Notes: generated from the sequence alone by a model not told the origin. A stretch of 64,000 nucleotides of DNA from DATAEK01 sp036258055 (GCA_036258055.1 DATAEK010000390.1:4341-68340), one strand, 5' to 3'; counted from the stretch's first letter, positions 8,295 to 17,492 are shown. Program-made: numbers and translations.

Positions 8295-10694
8295 ATGGCC
8301 GCCCTTCTCACCGACATCCAACTCGCCATCCGGACGTTGCGGAAATCTCCAGGGTTCACGGCTGCCGCCGTCCTCACGCTCGGGCTCGCGATGACGCTCT
8401 GCACGATCGTCATGGCGGTGCTGAACGCGTATCTGTTCAGAGATTTGCCGTATCCGGGGGCCGAACGGCTCTACTCCGTTCGTTACAGCGCGCCCGGGCA
8501 GGACGAGCCGGATCAAATGGAGACGCTCGATTGGGCGGCGCTCGGCGACGCGATCGAGCAGCCGATTGCCTGGGACCTCGACATGTTCTATGTGCTCGGC
8601 GGTGAGACCGCGGAGCAAGCCCCGGGGGCCTGGGTGACGCCGGGCTTCGTGGAGGGTCTGGGGATCCGGCCAGAGATCGGTCGCGGGTTCGACGCGGCGG
8701 CCTTCGCGGCGGGCAGCGGTAACGTCGCGCTCATCAGCCATCGCCTGTGGACCTCGAGATTCAATCGCGATCAGTCCGTCGTCGGTCAGACGTTCACGGC
8801 TTATGTGAGCGATCGACCGGAAGAGGCAGAACGATTCACGATCATCGGCGTGTTGCCGGAGCGGTTCTGGCACCTGAATCAGTACACGGACATCCTCGTG
8901 CCGCTGCGGGCGCCGACCTATCCCTACATGGTCCGGTTGCGGGCCGGTGTGACCGCAGACGAGGCAGCCAGCAGGATCACCGCGCTCGTGCGCGCCGGCG
9001 CGTCGGGCGTGCCTCCGAAGTGGCAGGCGACCCTCACTTCGACGCGCGCGCTCTACGTCGAGCGCATTCGTCCGATCCTCCGCAGCGTAACCGTCGCGTC
9101 CGCGCTCGTCTTGCTCGTCGGCTGCGCCAACGTGGCCGGCCTGCTGCTGCTCCGGGCGACGCGGCGTCAGCGTGAAATTGCCGTGCGGACTGCGCTGGGT
9201 GCGAGTCGTGCCGCCATTGCCCGCATGCTCGCGGCCGAAGCGCTCGTCGTGGGCGCAGCGGCAACGGCGTGCGCCCTCTTCCTGACCAGGCTGACGCTGT
9301 CATCCCTCGCTCCGCTCGTCCAACGTCAGCTCGGTCGATCCGCTCCGGGAGGCGAGATCGCCTTTGCGCTGGACACGACGGTTCTCGTGGCAGCCGCGCT
9401 CGTCGGCCTCGCGACAGCGCTTCTGTGCGGCCTGACGCCGATCCTCGCGTCGTTCCGTCCCGGGGTCGCCGCCGCGCTGCAAAGCTCGACGCGCACCACG
9501 ACCGAAGGCCGGAGGAGCCGCCGCTTGCGTGCCGGACTCATCGCGCTCGAGATTGCCGCGTCGCTCGCGTTGCTGTCGGGCTCCGCGCTCATGCTGCGCA
9601 CGGTCGTGTCGCTCGTACGCGCCGATCTCGGCTTCGAGTCCGAGCGCACGCTGATCGCTTCGATCACCCTGCGTCAGAACCGGTACCCCGACGCGGCCAG
9701 CCGTCTTGCGTTCTACGATCGCCTGCTCCGGTCGATCGGTGGCATCGCCGGCATCCGTTCCGTCGCGCTGACCTCGTCGTGGCCGCTCCTCCAGCAGCGA
9801 GTCGCGCCGATCGAGACGGAGGGTCCCACCGGCCGCGCCAGTACCACCGCGGCGATTCACGCCGTGACCGCGGACTATTTCGCGACGACGGCGATTCCTA
9901 TCGCTTCGGGCCGCGCCTTCGCGCCGTTCGATCGAGAGGGCGGTGAACCCGCTGCCATCGTCAGCGACACGCTCGCGAAACGCCTCTGGCCGGGGGAGAG
10001 CGCCGTCGGCCATCGCTTGCTCGTGCCGTTTCGAACGCAACAGGGGCCGTCGGCTCCGGTGGCACGGCTCGTGGTCGGCGTGGCGCGCGATGTCCGGCAG
10101 GATCCCGCGGATGTCGATCTCGCCGACGTGTACTTGCCGATGCCACAAGCCGTCGAACGCTTCGCCGTTGCATTGGTTCGTACTGAGGGGAGCCCGCAGA
10201 ACTGGCTGCCGGCGCTTCGCGGTGCATTCCACGACGTCGATGCGGAGATACCCATGAACGCGCGTCCCTTACAGCGCGTCATCGAGGACACGCGTTCGCG
10301 GCCGGAATTCCTTGCCTCGCTTCTCGCGGTTCTGGCTGCGATCGCCGCATTCGTTGCCGTCGTCGGTGTCTACGGGATGATGGCCTACGCCGTACGCCAG
10401 CGCGAACGCGAGATTGCCGTGCGCATTGCGATTGGTGCGGATCCTCGTCACGTCACCGAAGTGTTCCTGCGCGAGGGGGCGACGGTGCTGGCGGCAGGAC
10501 TCGCGCTCGGTGTGTTCGCTTCGCTCGCTGCCGGTCGTCTGCTCGAGAGCCAGTTGTTCGGCGTGAGGTCGGATGATCCCGTTGCCGTGCTCGCGGCCGC
10601 CGGCGCGTTCGGCACCGCTGGCTTGCTCGCAGTGTGGTGGCCGTCGAGACGCGCAGCCGAGACCGATCCGGCGATTGCGCTGCGGACGGAGTAA
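8295..10694 (+). CDS. ADOP-type ABC permease (MacB/FtsX family), no partner ATPase
   Basis: The protein has 799 residues: an N-terminal transmembrane helix (about 20-45), a periplasmic MacB-PCD-like domain, three helices with VRTALGASRAAIARMLAAEA, a second periplasmic domain, and three C-terminal helices with VRIAIGADPRHVTEVFL. This duplicated two-FtsX architecture is the acidobacterial 'duplicated orphan permease' type. MacB relatives use ATP-driven conformational change to act on periplasmic substrates, but no ATP-binding gene is adjacent. The gene follows GH3 after 31 bp and is convergent with the next ADOP gene. No good Shine-Dalgarno precedes ATG 8295, but the N-terminus DIQLAIRTLRKSPGFT is family-typical. 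Confidence 0.9.
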   Translation: MAALLTDIQLAIRTLRKSPGFTAAAVLTLGLAMTLCTIVMAVLNAYLFRDLPYPGAERLYSVRYSAPGQDEPDQMETLDWAALGDAIEQPIAWDLDMFYVLGGETAEQAPGAWVTPGFVEGLGIRPEIGRGFDAAAFAAGSGNVALISHRLWTSRFNRDQSVVGQTFTAYVSDRPEEAERFTIIGVLPERFWHLNQYTDILVPLRAPTYPYMVRLRAGVTADEAASRITALVRAGASGVPPKWQATLTSTRALYVERIRPILRSVTVASALVLLVGCANVAGLLLLRATRRQREIAVRTALGASRAAIARMLAAEALVVGAAATACALFLTRLTLSSLAPLVQRQLGRSAPGGEIAFALDTTVLVAAALVGLATALLCGLTPILASFRPGVAAALQSSTRTTTEGRRSRRLRAGLIALEIAASLALLSGSALMLRTVVSLVRADLGFESERTLIASITLRQNRYPDAASRLAFYDRLLRSIGGIAGIRSVALTSSWPLLQQRVAPIETEGPTGRASTTAAIHAVTADYFATTAIPIASGRAFAPFDREGGEPAAIVSDTLAKRLWPGESAVGHRLLVPFRTQQGPSAPVARLVVGVARDVRQDPADVDLADVYLPMPQAVERFAVALVRTEGSPQNWLPALRGAFHDVDAEIPMNARPLQRVIEDTRSRPEFLASLLAVLAAIAAFVAVVGVYGMMAYAVRQREREIAVRIAIGADPRHVTEVFLREGATVLAAGLALGVFASLAAGRLLESQLFGVRSDDPVAVLAAAGAFGTAGLLAVWWPSRRAAETDPAIALRTE

Positions 10695-10715
10695 ACGAAC
10701 TGAGAACTGGGACCA

Positions 10716-13178
10716 TTACTCATACCTGAGCGCCACCATCGGATCGACCGCCGACGCGCGTCGGGCAGGAATGAGGCTCGCGCCTGTGGCCACGACGACG
10801 ATCGCGGCGAGCGCGGCGGCAAAGGAGATCGGATCGGCCGGCGTCAGACCGAAGAGCATCGTCTTCAGGAGCTTCGATGCCACGAACGCGAGCGGAAGGC
10901 CTACGACGATACCGATCGCGCTGACGACCAGGCTCTCCCGCATGATCATCCAGAGCACGGCTTTGCGCTCCGCGCCGAGGGCCATGCGGACGCCGATCTC
11001 CGAGGTGCGCCGGCTGACCCGGTACGCGAGCGTTCCGTAGAGTCCCGTCGCGACCAGCAGCGCCGCCATCAGCCCGAAGAACGTTGCCAGCCGCGACATC
11101 AACCGCTCGTTCGAGAACGAGCGCCCGAACTGTTCCTCCTGCGTCATCGGCTGGAGCAGCGGGAGATCCGGTCCAAACTCCTGCACCACCTGCCGCACTT
11201 GAGGCAGGAAGGCGCGCGGATCACCGTTCGCGCGCAGCTCGATGTGCATGCCGCCGATCTCCGGGACCTGCTGGTAGGGGAAGTACGCCATCGGCCGTTC
11301 GGCCTCGCGGACGCCGGTGTAGCGGCTGTTCGCCGTAACACCCACGATCGTGTACTCACGCGAGAGCGAGACCCGGTGTCCGAGAGGCTCGTGCCCGCCA
11401 AGGTAACGTTTCACGAATGTCTCGTTCACGATTGCGACCGGCGGCGCACTGGCATTGTCAGCGTCGGTGAAATCACGACCGAGGAGCAGCGGCGTCCCGA
11501 GCACGTGGAAATAGTCAGGTCCCACCGCATTCCACCGCATCGGGGCAAACCCCTTGACGTCCGGTGGCTTGCCATCGACGACGGCGCCGGTGTTGTTGCT
11601 CCACCCCGAGCCGATGCGGTTGCTCATCAACGTAACCGAGTCGATCCCCGGGAGCGTGCGCAGCCGGCCGGTTAGCGACTGATAGAACCGGGCGGTCGAT
11701 TCGTCGCCGCGAACGGATTGCGGTGGTGCGACGCCGAACACGAGCAGTCCGCGGGCGCGGAAGCCGAGATCCGCGTCACTGAGGTTCCGAAGCGTCCGCA
11801 CGAGCAGGCTGGCGCCGACGAGCAGGATCAGGCACAGCGCCACCTGGACGGCGACGACGATCTGACCACCGCGTATCTTCCGCCGATCCGAGGTGATGTT
11901 CGACGCGGACGATTTCAGGACGAGTCCGATCGGGACGCGCGACGCCCGCCTGAGCGGCGCAAGACCGAACAGGAGCGCCGAGATCACCGAGACGGCGATC
12001 GTGAAGAGGAGAACGGTCCGGTCGGGAGTCAAGGTGACGTCGAAGTCCGACCATCTCGCCAGCGCGCGCGTCGCGACGACGGCGAGCGACCACCCGACGA
12101 CGGCGCCTGCGCTGACGAGGAGGAGGCTCTCGGTGATCAGCTGGCGAAACAGGCGCAGACGGTTCCCACCGAGCGCGGTCCGCAGGCTGAACTCGCGCTC
12201 ACGGGCAGCGTTGCGCGCGGAAAGCAGCATCGACACATTGCCGCAGGCGATGAGGAGCACGACGGCGACCATCGCCATCAGCAGCGTGAGCGGTTCGCGA
12301 TAGTTGTCGCGAAGCCCCTGGATGCCGCGCGCGTCCGTGAGGTACAGCTTCGGAACCTGCTCGCCGGGCTTGGGCGCAGCGGTTGCGGAATACGCGGCCC
12401 GCTGAAAGATTGGTTGTGCCTGTGCGACCGCCCGATCCGCGGTCATCCCTGGCGCCAGGCGGCCGATGACCATCAGGAACCACCAGTTGGGCGCATCGTA
12501 GAACCCTTGGGCCGACTCGGCCGGGACACCCCACGGTCTCAGCTCGGGGCGCGTCTGGATCGGAATCCAGACGTCGGTGGCGTGATTGTGCGAGACGCCG
12601 GCGAATTCCTCCGGCGTCACGCCGATGATCGTGAACGGCACGCCCTTGACGAAGAGCGTGTCGCCGATCGCGGATGGATTGCGGGCGAACCTGCGCGTCC
12701 AGTAGGCGTAACTGATCACCGCGTTCTGCGTGTGCTGCGATTCATCGTCCGGAGTGAATCCGCGCCCCCGGGCCATCTGGACGCCGAGCCCCGTGAACAG
12801 GTTGCCGCTCACCATGTCCGTCCACACGGTCTCGGGCTCGTTGCCGTAGCGCACCGCGGTCCGGTCTGTGGCGAGCGGCACGTAGGCCATCAGCTCTGTA
12901 AAGATGGCCTCTTCCGTGCGCAGTTGCTGGTAGACCGGCAGCGACAGCGAGGAGTCGTCGAAACCCGTTTGCGACGAATCCGATGGCTGACCGCTCGTGT
13001 GCAGGTACACGAGCTCTTCCGGGTGAGCGACCGGCAGCAGCCGAAGGACGACCGCGTTCATCACGCTGAACACGGCCGTATTCGCGCCGATGCCGAGTGC
13101 AAACGTGAGCACGGCGACGGCCGCGAATCCCGGCGTGCGCCGGAGTTGACGGAGGGCGAAGCGCAGATCCTGAGTCAT
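10716..13178 (-). CDS. ADOP-type ABC permease (MacB/FtsX family)
   Basis: The protein has 820 residues with a canonical ADOP N-terminus (MTQDLRFALRQLRRTPGFAA). It has one helix, a large MacB-PCD domain, a first FtsX block with FSLRTALGGNRLRLFRQLI, a second periplasmic domain, and a last FtsX block with GVRMALGAERKAVLWMIMRE. It ends SAVDPMVALRYE, the usual family end. It is convergent with the ADOP gene on the other strand (21-bp gap), so the two do not form an operon, and their sequences differ clearly. Substrate unknown; no ATPase or membrane-fusion protein sits beside it. Confidence 0.92.
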   Translation of the reverse strand: MTQDLRFALRQLRRTPGFAAVAVLTFALGIGANTAVFSVMNAVVLRLLPVAHPEELVYLHTSGQPSDSSQTGFDDSSLSLPVYQQLRTEEAIFTELMAYVPLATDRTAVRYGNEPETVWTDMVSGNLFTGLGVQMARGRGFTPDDESQHTQNAVISYAYWTRRFARNPSAIGDTLFVKGVPFTIIGVTPEEFAGVSHNHATDVWIPIQTRPELRPWGVPAESAQGFYDAPNWWFLMVIGRLAPGMTADRAVAQAQPIFQRAAYSATAAPKPGEQVPKLYLTDARGIQGLRDNYREPLTLLMAMVAVVLLIACGNVSMLLSARNAAREREFSLRTALGGNRLRLFRQLITESLLLVSAGAVVGWSLAVVATRALARWSDFDVTLTPDRTVLLFTIAVSVISALLFGLAPLRRASRVPIGLVLKSSASNITSDRRKIRGGQIVVAVQVALCLILLVGASLLVRTLRNLSDADLGFRARGLLVFGVAPPQSVRGDESTARFYQSLTGRLRTLPGIDSVTLMSNRIGSGWSNNTGAVVDGKPPDVKGFAPMRWNAVGPDYFHVLGTPLLLGRDFTDADNASAPPVAIVNETFVKRYLGGHEPLGHRVSLSREYTIVGVTANSRYTGVREAERPMAYFPYQQVPEIGGMHIELRANGDPRAFLPQVRQVVQEFGPDLPLLQPMTQEEQFGRSFSNERLMSRLATFFGLMAALLVATGLYGTLAYRVSRRTSEIGVRMALGAERKAVLWMIMRESLVVSAIGIVVGLPLAFVASKLLKTMLFGLTPADPISFAAALAAIVVVATGASLIPARRASAVDPMVALRYE

Positions 13179-13295
13179 GACACGAGGTTAGACGGGAACG
13201 ATGGGCACCGCGTTGACATGTGATCGCCAGCCGGTGCGACTATACTGACGCGTGATGCTTCATGATTTGAGGCGGCCTGACAGCATTTCTCAGTG

Positions 13296-13319
13296 CTCGC
13301 GGGGCCCCACCCCCGCTCG
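13296..13319 (+). repeat. 24-bp dispersed GC-rich element, copy 2
   Basis: Identical over 24 bases to the minus strand of 5871-5894. It contains the self-complementary GGGGCCCC core. Located between divergent genes. Confidence 0.85.
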
Positions 13320-13392
13320 CCTACGCGCTTCGCGCGACGGCCTTTGGCCTGTCCGCCCGGCTTCGCCGGGCGGCCTAGAGCCCCTGAGTGTC

Positions 13393-13412
13393 GTGTCCGG
13401 CTTAAGCCGGAC
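13393..13412. repeat. REP-like palindrome, copy 1
   Basis: GTGTCCGGCTTAAGCCGGAC: arms GTCCGGCTT / AAGCCGGAC are perfectly complementary. Same 20-base element, differing only at the central base, at 22666-22685 and 27822-27841. Confidence 0.85.
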
Positions 13413-13486
13413 GTAGCCAGCAGCCGGCAGCGACAAGAATCAGCCTGGCGGACAGCGGACAAGAATCACAGTTTCAGGAGTTCCGA

Positions 13487-14728
13487 ATGCATTTCGCCAA
13501 TCGACGCCTCGCACTCGCCGTCGGGCTGGTGCTCGCGTTCAGCGCCCAGTTGCTGCTGACCGGCGGCGCAAGCTCGCAGACCCAGTCTCAGTCGGAACGC
13601 TTCCGCGAGATGTCGACGAAGGCGGAGAAGGCTGGACTGGCCGAGCCCTTCAAGGGCATCACGGCTGACGGACAGGTCGAAACGGGCCTGTTCTCGATTC
13701 GATCGACCGGAGTGTCGACCGAGCCCGTGCGCAAGGCGGCGGAAGCCTTCCTGGCCGGACTGACTCCCGCACAGCGGGAGAAAACGATGTTCCCGCTCGA
13801 TGACCCCGAGTGGCGGAAGTGGATGAACCAGCATTTCTACGTCCGCCAGGGCGTGAGCTTCAACGAGATGTCCGAGCCGCAGCGCGATCTCGGGCTGGCG
13901 CTCCTCAAAGCGGCGTTGAGCGCACGAGGCCTGACGCAGACGCGCGACATCATGCGGCTCAACTACACCCTTGGGGAGTTGAACAACAACGATTTCGATC
14001 AGTACGGGGAATGGCGGTATCACCTGACGGTGATGGGGAAGCCGTCATCGACCGAGCCGTGGGGCTGGCAGTTCGACGGCCATCACGCGATCATCAACTA
14101 CTTCGTCCTCGGCGAGCAGGTCGTGATGACGCCGTTTTTCGCCGGCTCGGAACCGGTGATCGCGCCATCCGGCAAATACAAGGACACGGCCGTGCTGCAG
14201 GAGGAGCAGAAGGGCGGCCTGACCATGATCAACGCTCTCACCTCCGAGCAGCGGCAGGCGGCCGTCATCCAGGTCGCGAAGACCGGCAACAACAACCTGA
14301 CGGAAGCGTTCAAGGACAACGTCGTGCTCGATTACGCGGGTGTCCGCGCGACGGCGCTGACCGATCCGCAGCGCCAGCAGCTGCTCGACCTGATCGCGCT
14401 CTACGTCGGCAACATGGACGACGGACACGCGCGAGTGAAGATGGAAGACGTGCGCAAGTACCTCGACCGCACCTTCTTCGCATGGATCGGCGGGATGGCG
14501 CCAGACAGCGTCTTCTACTATCGCATCCACAGCCCGGTGATCCTGATCGAGTTCGACCACCAGCTGCCCGCCAATCTCAAACAGCTCGCAGCGAACCCCA
14601 GCCTGCCGAATCACGAGCACATCCACGTCGTCGTCCGCACGCCGAACGGCAACGACTACGGGAAGGACCTGCTGCGTGAGCACTATCGGCTGCATCCGCA
14701 CTCGACGGCTGATGGCGCGGCGCGATAG
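13487..14728 (+). CDS. Secreted DUF3500-domain protein
   Basis: The protein has 413 residues; residues 1-30 form a signal peptide (MHFANRRLALAVGLVLAFSA). The rest is one DUF3500 domain recognisable from LTPAQREKTMFPLDDPEWRKW, RDIMRLNYTLGELNNNDFDQYGEW and WGWQFDGHHAIINYFV, ending with HIHVVVRTPNGNDYG. Conserved His, Asp and Tyr residues suggest an enzyme, but no reaction has been established for the family that I can name. The start has AGGAG at good spacing. It stands alone, convergent with the ilv operon. Confidence 0.88.
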   Translation: MHFANRRLALAVGLVLAFSAQLLLTGGASSQTQSQSERFREMSTKAEKAGLAEPFKGITADGQVETGLFSIRSTGVSTEPVRKAAEAFLAGLTPAQREKTMFPLDDPEWRKWMNQHFYVRQGVSFNEMSEPQRDLGLALLKAALSARGLTQTRDIMRLNYTLGELNNNDFDQYGEWRYHLTVMGKPSSTEPWGWQFDGHHAIINYFVLGEQVVMTPFFAGSEPVIAPSGKYKDTAVLQEEQKGGLTMINALTSEQRQAAVIQVAKTGNNNLTEAFKDNVVLDYAGVRATALTDPQRQQLLDLIALYVGNMDDGHARVKMEDVRKYLDRTFFAWIGGMAPDSVFYYRIHSPVILIEFDHQLPANLKQLAANPSLPNHEHIHVVVRTPNGNDYGKDLLREHYRLHPHSTADGAAR

Positions 14729-14746
14729 CGGCGGCACCCCGGGCTC

Positions 14747-14824
14747 ATGACGCTACGACCGCCGCGCACGAGCCTCTACATCCAGGTTCTGATCGGGATC
14801 GCGCTTCGGCGCTGCCCGACTTGA
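14747..14824 (+). pseudogene. Possible N-terminal remnant of a DctA-type dicarboxylate symporter
   Basis: After ATG 14747 the frame reads through TSLYIQVLIGIAL, closely resembling the first transmembrane helix of C4-dicarboxylate/Na+ or H+ symporters of the DctA family. It then breaks into RRCPT and a TGA at 14822-14824. No further symporter sequence follows before the ilvE end. It is therefore at most a 5' gene fragment left after deletion. The match covers only about 13 residues, so this is tentative. Confidence 0.4.
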
Positions 14825-14903
14825 TGAAGATGGAACGGCTTGGTGAGCAGACCTCTCGAGGAGGGAACCGGCGAGCCGGCGGGGCTCGCTGAAGGCTAGA
14901 GCG

Positions 14904-15866
14904 TCAGCGTCGCCGATCGGCCAGGATCTGCCGATCGCTCCGCGATCCCGGGTGAACCGGATCGAGCCAGTCCGCGGATCGCGGGTGGTCGCCCGTGACC
15001 GCCGCGTGGTACGCCTGCTGGACGGCGAGAGTAATTGGTCCGGTCCGGCCGGACCCGATGGTGCGGCCGTCGATCTCGCGCAGCGCGATGACTTCTGCCG
15101 CCGTGCCGCAGACGAAGACCTCGTCGGCGATGTAGAGCACATCGCGCGACATCATCTGTTCGATCACGTCGTAGCCCAGGTCGCGCGCGAGCGTCATCAC
15201 CGAGTCGCGCGTGATCCCCTCGAGAATCGCGGCGCCCGGCGGCGTCAGCAGCGTGCCGCGGCGGACGACGAAGATGTTCTCGCCCGTGCACTCGGCGACG
15301 TAGCCCTGCGGGTCGAGCATGATCGCTTCCTCGAAGCCGAGTCGCAGCGACTCGGTCCGCGCGAGCACCGAGTTGGCGTAGTTTCCCGCGATCTTCGCCT
15401 TCGTCATCATCACGTTCGTGTGATGCCGGGCAAACGACGACACGTTCGCGCGCACGCCAAGGGCCAGGGCCTCTGGTCCCAGGTACGCCTTCCACGGCCA
15501 GACGGCGATGCCGAGGTGAGGCCGTCCGCCATCGACCGTGAGGTTCCAGCCGCCTTCAGCGAGGTAGATCAGCGGACGGATGTAGCACTCCTCGAGCCCG
15601 CTCGCGCGCACCGTTTCCTTGATCGCCGTGGCGATGTCGAGCGCGCTCCATTCGAGATCGCGCAGGCCCAGAATGTGCGCGGATCCGATCAACCGCTCCA
15701 CGTGTTCCTGGAGCCTGAAGATCGCGGGACCCGACGGTCCCGCGTAGCAGCGAATCCCCTCGAACGCGGCGATGCCGTAGTGCAGCCCGGGTGTCAGAAA
15801 GGAGAGCTGCGCCTCACTCTCGGGCAGGAGCCGGCCGTTCAACCACACCTTCGCGTTCTCAGTCAT
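14904..15866 (-). CDS. ilvE: Branched-chain amino acid aminotransferase
   Basis: The protein has 320 residues and belongs to fold-type IV PLP aminotransferases. The N-terminus VWLNGRLLPESEAQLSFLTPGLHYGIAAFEGIRCY is characteristic of IlvE. The PLP lysine lies in MMTKAKIAGNYANS, and GYVAECTGENIFVV and VCGTAAEVIALREIDGR follow. It transfers the amino group from glutamate to the keto acids of Val, Leu and Ile, the last step of the pathway. It is the last gene of the ilv operon, 9 bp after ilvC. The C-terminal extension (PRSADWLDPVHPG onward) is a little longer than usual. D-amino acid transaminase is unlikely given the context. Confidence 0.96.
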   Translation of the reverse strand: MTENAKVWLNGRLLPESEAQLSFLTPGLHYGIAAFEGIRCYAGPSGPAIFRLQEHVERLIGSAHILGLRDLEWSALDIATAIKETVRASGLEECYIRPLIYLAEGGWNLTVDGGRPHLGIAVWPWKAYLGPEALALGVRANVSSFARHHTNVMMTKAKIAGNYANSVLARTESLRLGFEEAIMLDPQGYVAECTGENIFVVRRGTLLTPPGAAILEGITRDSVMTLARDLGYDVIEQMMSRDVLYIADEVFVCGTAAEVIALREIDGRTIGSGRTGPITLAVQQAYHAAVTGDHPRSADWLDPVHPGSRSDRQILADRRR

Positions 15867-15875
15867 GAGGGGTTC

Positions 15876-16898
15876 CTATACAGGCACACCGTCAGGCCGG
15901 ACGGTGACGGGATCCAAGAAGGGCATCATCGAGCGGAGCCGCGCGCCGACCTGCTCGATCTGGTGTTCCTGCTCGCGCGCCCGGGTCTCGGCGAAGCGCG
16001 GCCGCCCCTGCTCGTTTTCAGCGATCCACCCGCGCGCGTACGTACCGTTCCGGATCTCCTCGAGCATCTGCTTCATCGTCTGACGCGTCTGGTCGGTGAT
16101 GATGCGCGGGCCGCCCGTGTAGTCGCCGTGCTCGGCGGTGTCGCTGACCGAGTAGCGCATGTAGTTCAGCCCGCCGCGGTACATCAGATCGACGATCAGC
16201 TTCAGTTCGTGCAGGCACTCGAAGTACGCGACTTCCGGCTGATAGCCCGCTTCGACGAGCGTTTCGAAGCCCGCCTTGACGAGGGCGCTGACACCCCCGC
16301 AGAGCACGGTCTGCTCGCCAAAGAGATCCGTCTCGGTTTCCTCTGCGAAGGTCGTCTCGATTACTCCCGCACGGGTGACTCCGATCCCTTTGGCGTACGA
16401 CAGCGTGAGCGCCCGCGCGGAGCCGGTTGCATCCTGGTGAATGGCGATGAGCGCTGGTGTGCCCGCGCCCTCCTCGAAGAGCTCGCGCACGCGATGCCCG
16501 GGCGATTTCGGTGCGACCATCACGACGTCGACGTCCTTCGGGGGCGTGATGGTCCCGAATCGAATGTTGAACCCGTGCGCGAAGAGGAGCGCTTTGCCGG
16601 GCGACAAGTGCGGCGCAATCTCGCGCGTGTACAGCGCCGGCTGCGCGGTGTCGGGCACGAGCATGACGATGACGTCGGCCCACTTCGCTGCCTCGGCGGC
16701 GCTCGTGACGGTCAGCCCCGCCGCGCGAGCCTTGACCGCCGATCCGCTCGTCGGCTGCAGGCCGACGCGCACGTCGACGCCGCTGTCGTGCAGGTTGCGC
16801 GCGTGCGCGTGCCCCTGCGATCCGTAGCCAATCACCGCAACCTTCTTCGATTGAATCAGCTGCAGATCCGCCGCGTCGTCATAGAACATCTGAGCCAT
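15876..16898 (-). CDS. ilvC: Ketol-acid reductoisomerase (class I)
   Basis: The protein has 340 residues. The Rossmann motif VIGYGSQGHAHARNLHDSG is followed by VDVRVGLQPTSGS; the Ser-rich loop indicates NADPH use. The C-terminal knotted domain carries ETETDLFGEQTVLCGG, AYFECLHELKLIVDLMY and SDTAEHGDYTGG, which supply the Mg2+ and substrate residues. It converts acetolactate or acetohydroxybutyrate to the dihydroxy acids. ATG 16898 was chosen over an in-frame upstream GTG because GGGAGG sits 5 bases before it. It lies between ilvN (36-bp gap) and ilvE. Confidence 0.97.
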   Translation of the reverse strand: MAQMFYDDAADLQLIQSKKVAVIGYGSQGHAHARNLHDSGVDVRVGLQPTSGSAVKARAAGLTVTSAAEAAKWADVIVMLVPDTAQPALYTREIAPHLSPGKALLFAHGFNIRFGTITPPKDVDVVMVAPKSPGHRVRELFEEGAGTPALIAIHQDATGSARALTLSYAKGIGVTRAGVIETTFAEETETDLFGEQTVLCGGVSALVKAGFETLVEAGYQPEVAYFECLHELKLIVDLMYRGGLNYMRYSVSDTAEHGDYTGGPRIITDQTRQTMKQMLEEIRNGTYARGWIAENEQGRPRFAETRAREQEHQIEQVGARLRSMMPFLDPVTVRPDGVPV

Positions 16899-16934
16899 CG
16901 TTGCCTCCCGCACGCGGCCAGGGCCGCGATTCGA

Positions 16935-17492
16935 TCACACTGAAAAGGACACGCCGGCATCGTCCTCGATGTCGGGCATGAAAGCCGACCCGTTGGCGTC
17001 GCGGACCTGGGCCCGTGCGCCGCGCGCCATCGCGACGCGGCCCGTCCGCGCCATCTCCAGCACGCCGTAGGGGCGCAGCACTTCGAGCAAGCCGTCGATC
17101 TTGTCTTCGGCGCCGGTGATCTCGATCGTGATCGTGTCGGGCGAGAGATCGATGACCCGCGCGCGGAACACGTGCACCAGGTGCATGATCCCGGGCCGGC
17201 ACGCCTGCGTGGCGGACACCTTGATCATCGCGAGGTCCCGGAAGACCGCCGGCGACCCGGTCACGTCCGCGACCGAGATCACCTGCACCAGTTTGTAGAG
17301 GTTCGCCTCCACCCGGCGTGCGCCGTCGTCATCGGTCAGCACGACCACCGTCATTCGCGAGATGCCGGGGCGCTCGGTCTGCCCGACGGTGAGCGAGGTG
17401 ATGTTGTAGCCTCGCCGCCGGAACAGTGACGTCACGCGGGTGAGGACACCCGGCTCGTCCTCGACCGTCACGATGAAGGTGTGCGGTTTCAT
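16935..17492 (-). CDS. ilvN: Acetolactate synthase small (regulatory) subunit
   Basis: The protein has 185 residues. The N-terminal ACT domain is visible in HTFIVTVEDEPGVLTRVTSLF and RRGYNITSLTVGQTERPGISRMT. A second ALS-small C-terminal domain follows (IDLSPDTITIEITGAEDKIDG, then LEVLRPYGVLEMARTGRVAM). It gives valine-type feedback control to IlvB in the known family. Its ATG directly follows the ilvB stop codon with zero spacing, indicating translational coupling and equal production of the subunits. Confidence 0.96.
   Translation of the reverse strand: MKPHTFIVTVEDEPGVLTRVTSLFRRRGYNITSLTVGQTERPGISRMTVVVLTDDDGARRVEANLYKLVQVISVADVTGSPAVFRDLAMIKVSATQACRPGIMHLVHVFRARVIDLSPDTITIEITGAEDKIDGLLEVLRPYGVLEMARTGRVAMARGARAQVRDANGSAFMPDIEDDAGVSFSV

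Larger units (their letters stand above)
13179..13486. other. Divergent intergenic region holding dispersed repeats
   Basis: This 308-bp spacer separates an ADOP gene (minus) from the DUF3500 gene (plus). It holds a 24-bp dispersed element (13296-13319), a GC-rich hairpin CCGCCCGG-CTTCG-CCGGGCGG (13357-13377), a REP-like palindrome (13393-13412) and a partial GGACAGC heptamer tract near 13450. TTGACA at 13213 and TATACT at 13241 are too far apart (22 bases) to be called a promoter with confidence. Confidence 0.6.

Noticed and set aside
11718..13223. A 501-residue open frame opposite the ADOP gene
   Set aside because: Shadow frame of the ADOP coding sequence; extremely rich in Asp, Arg and Glu with no fold signature.
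13213..13246. TTGACA ... TATACT as the promoter of the DUF3500 gene
   Set aside because: The spacer is 22 bases, too long for a sigma70 promoter, and the pair is more than 240 bp from the start codon.
14952..16943. A 663-residue open frame on the plus strand opposite ilvE and ilvC
   Set aside because: Antisense shadow of two certain genes; no domain or signal peptide; composition is typical of high-GC antisense frames.
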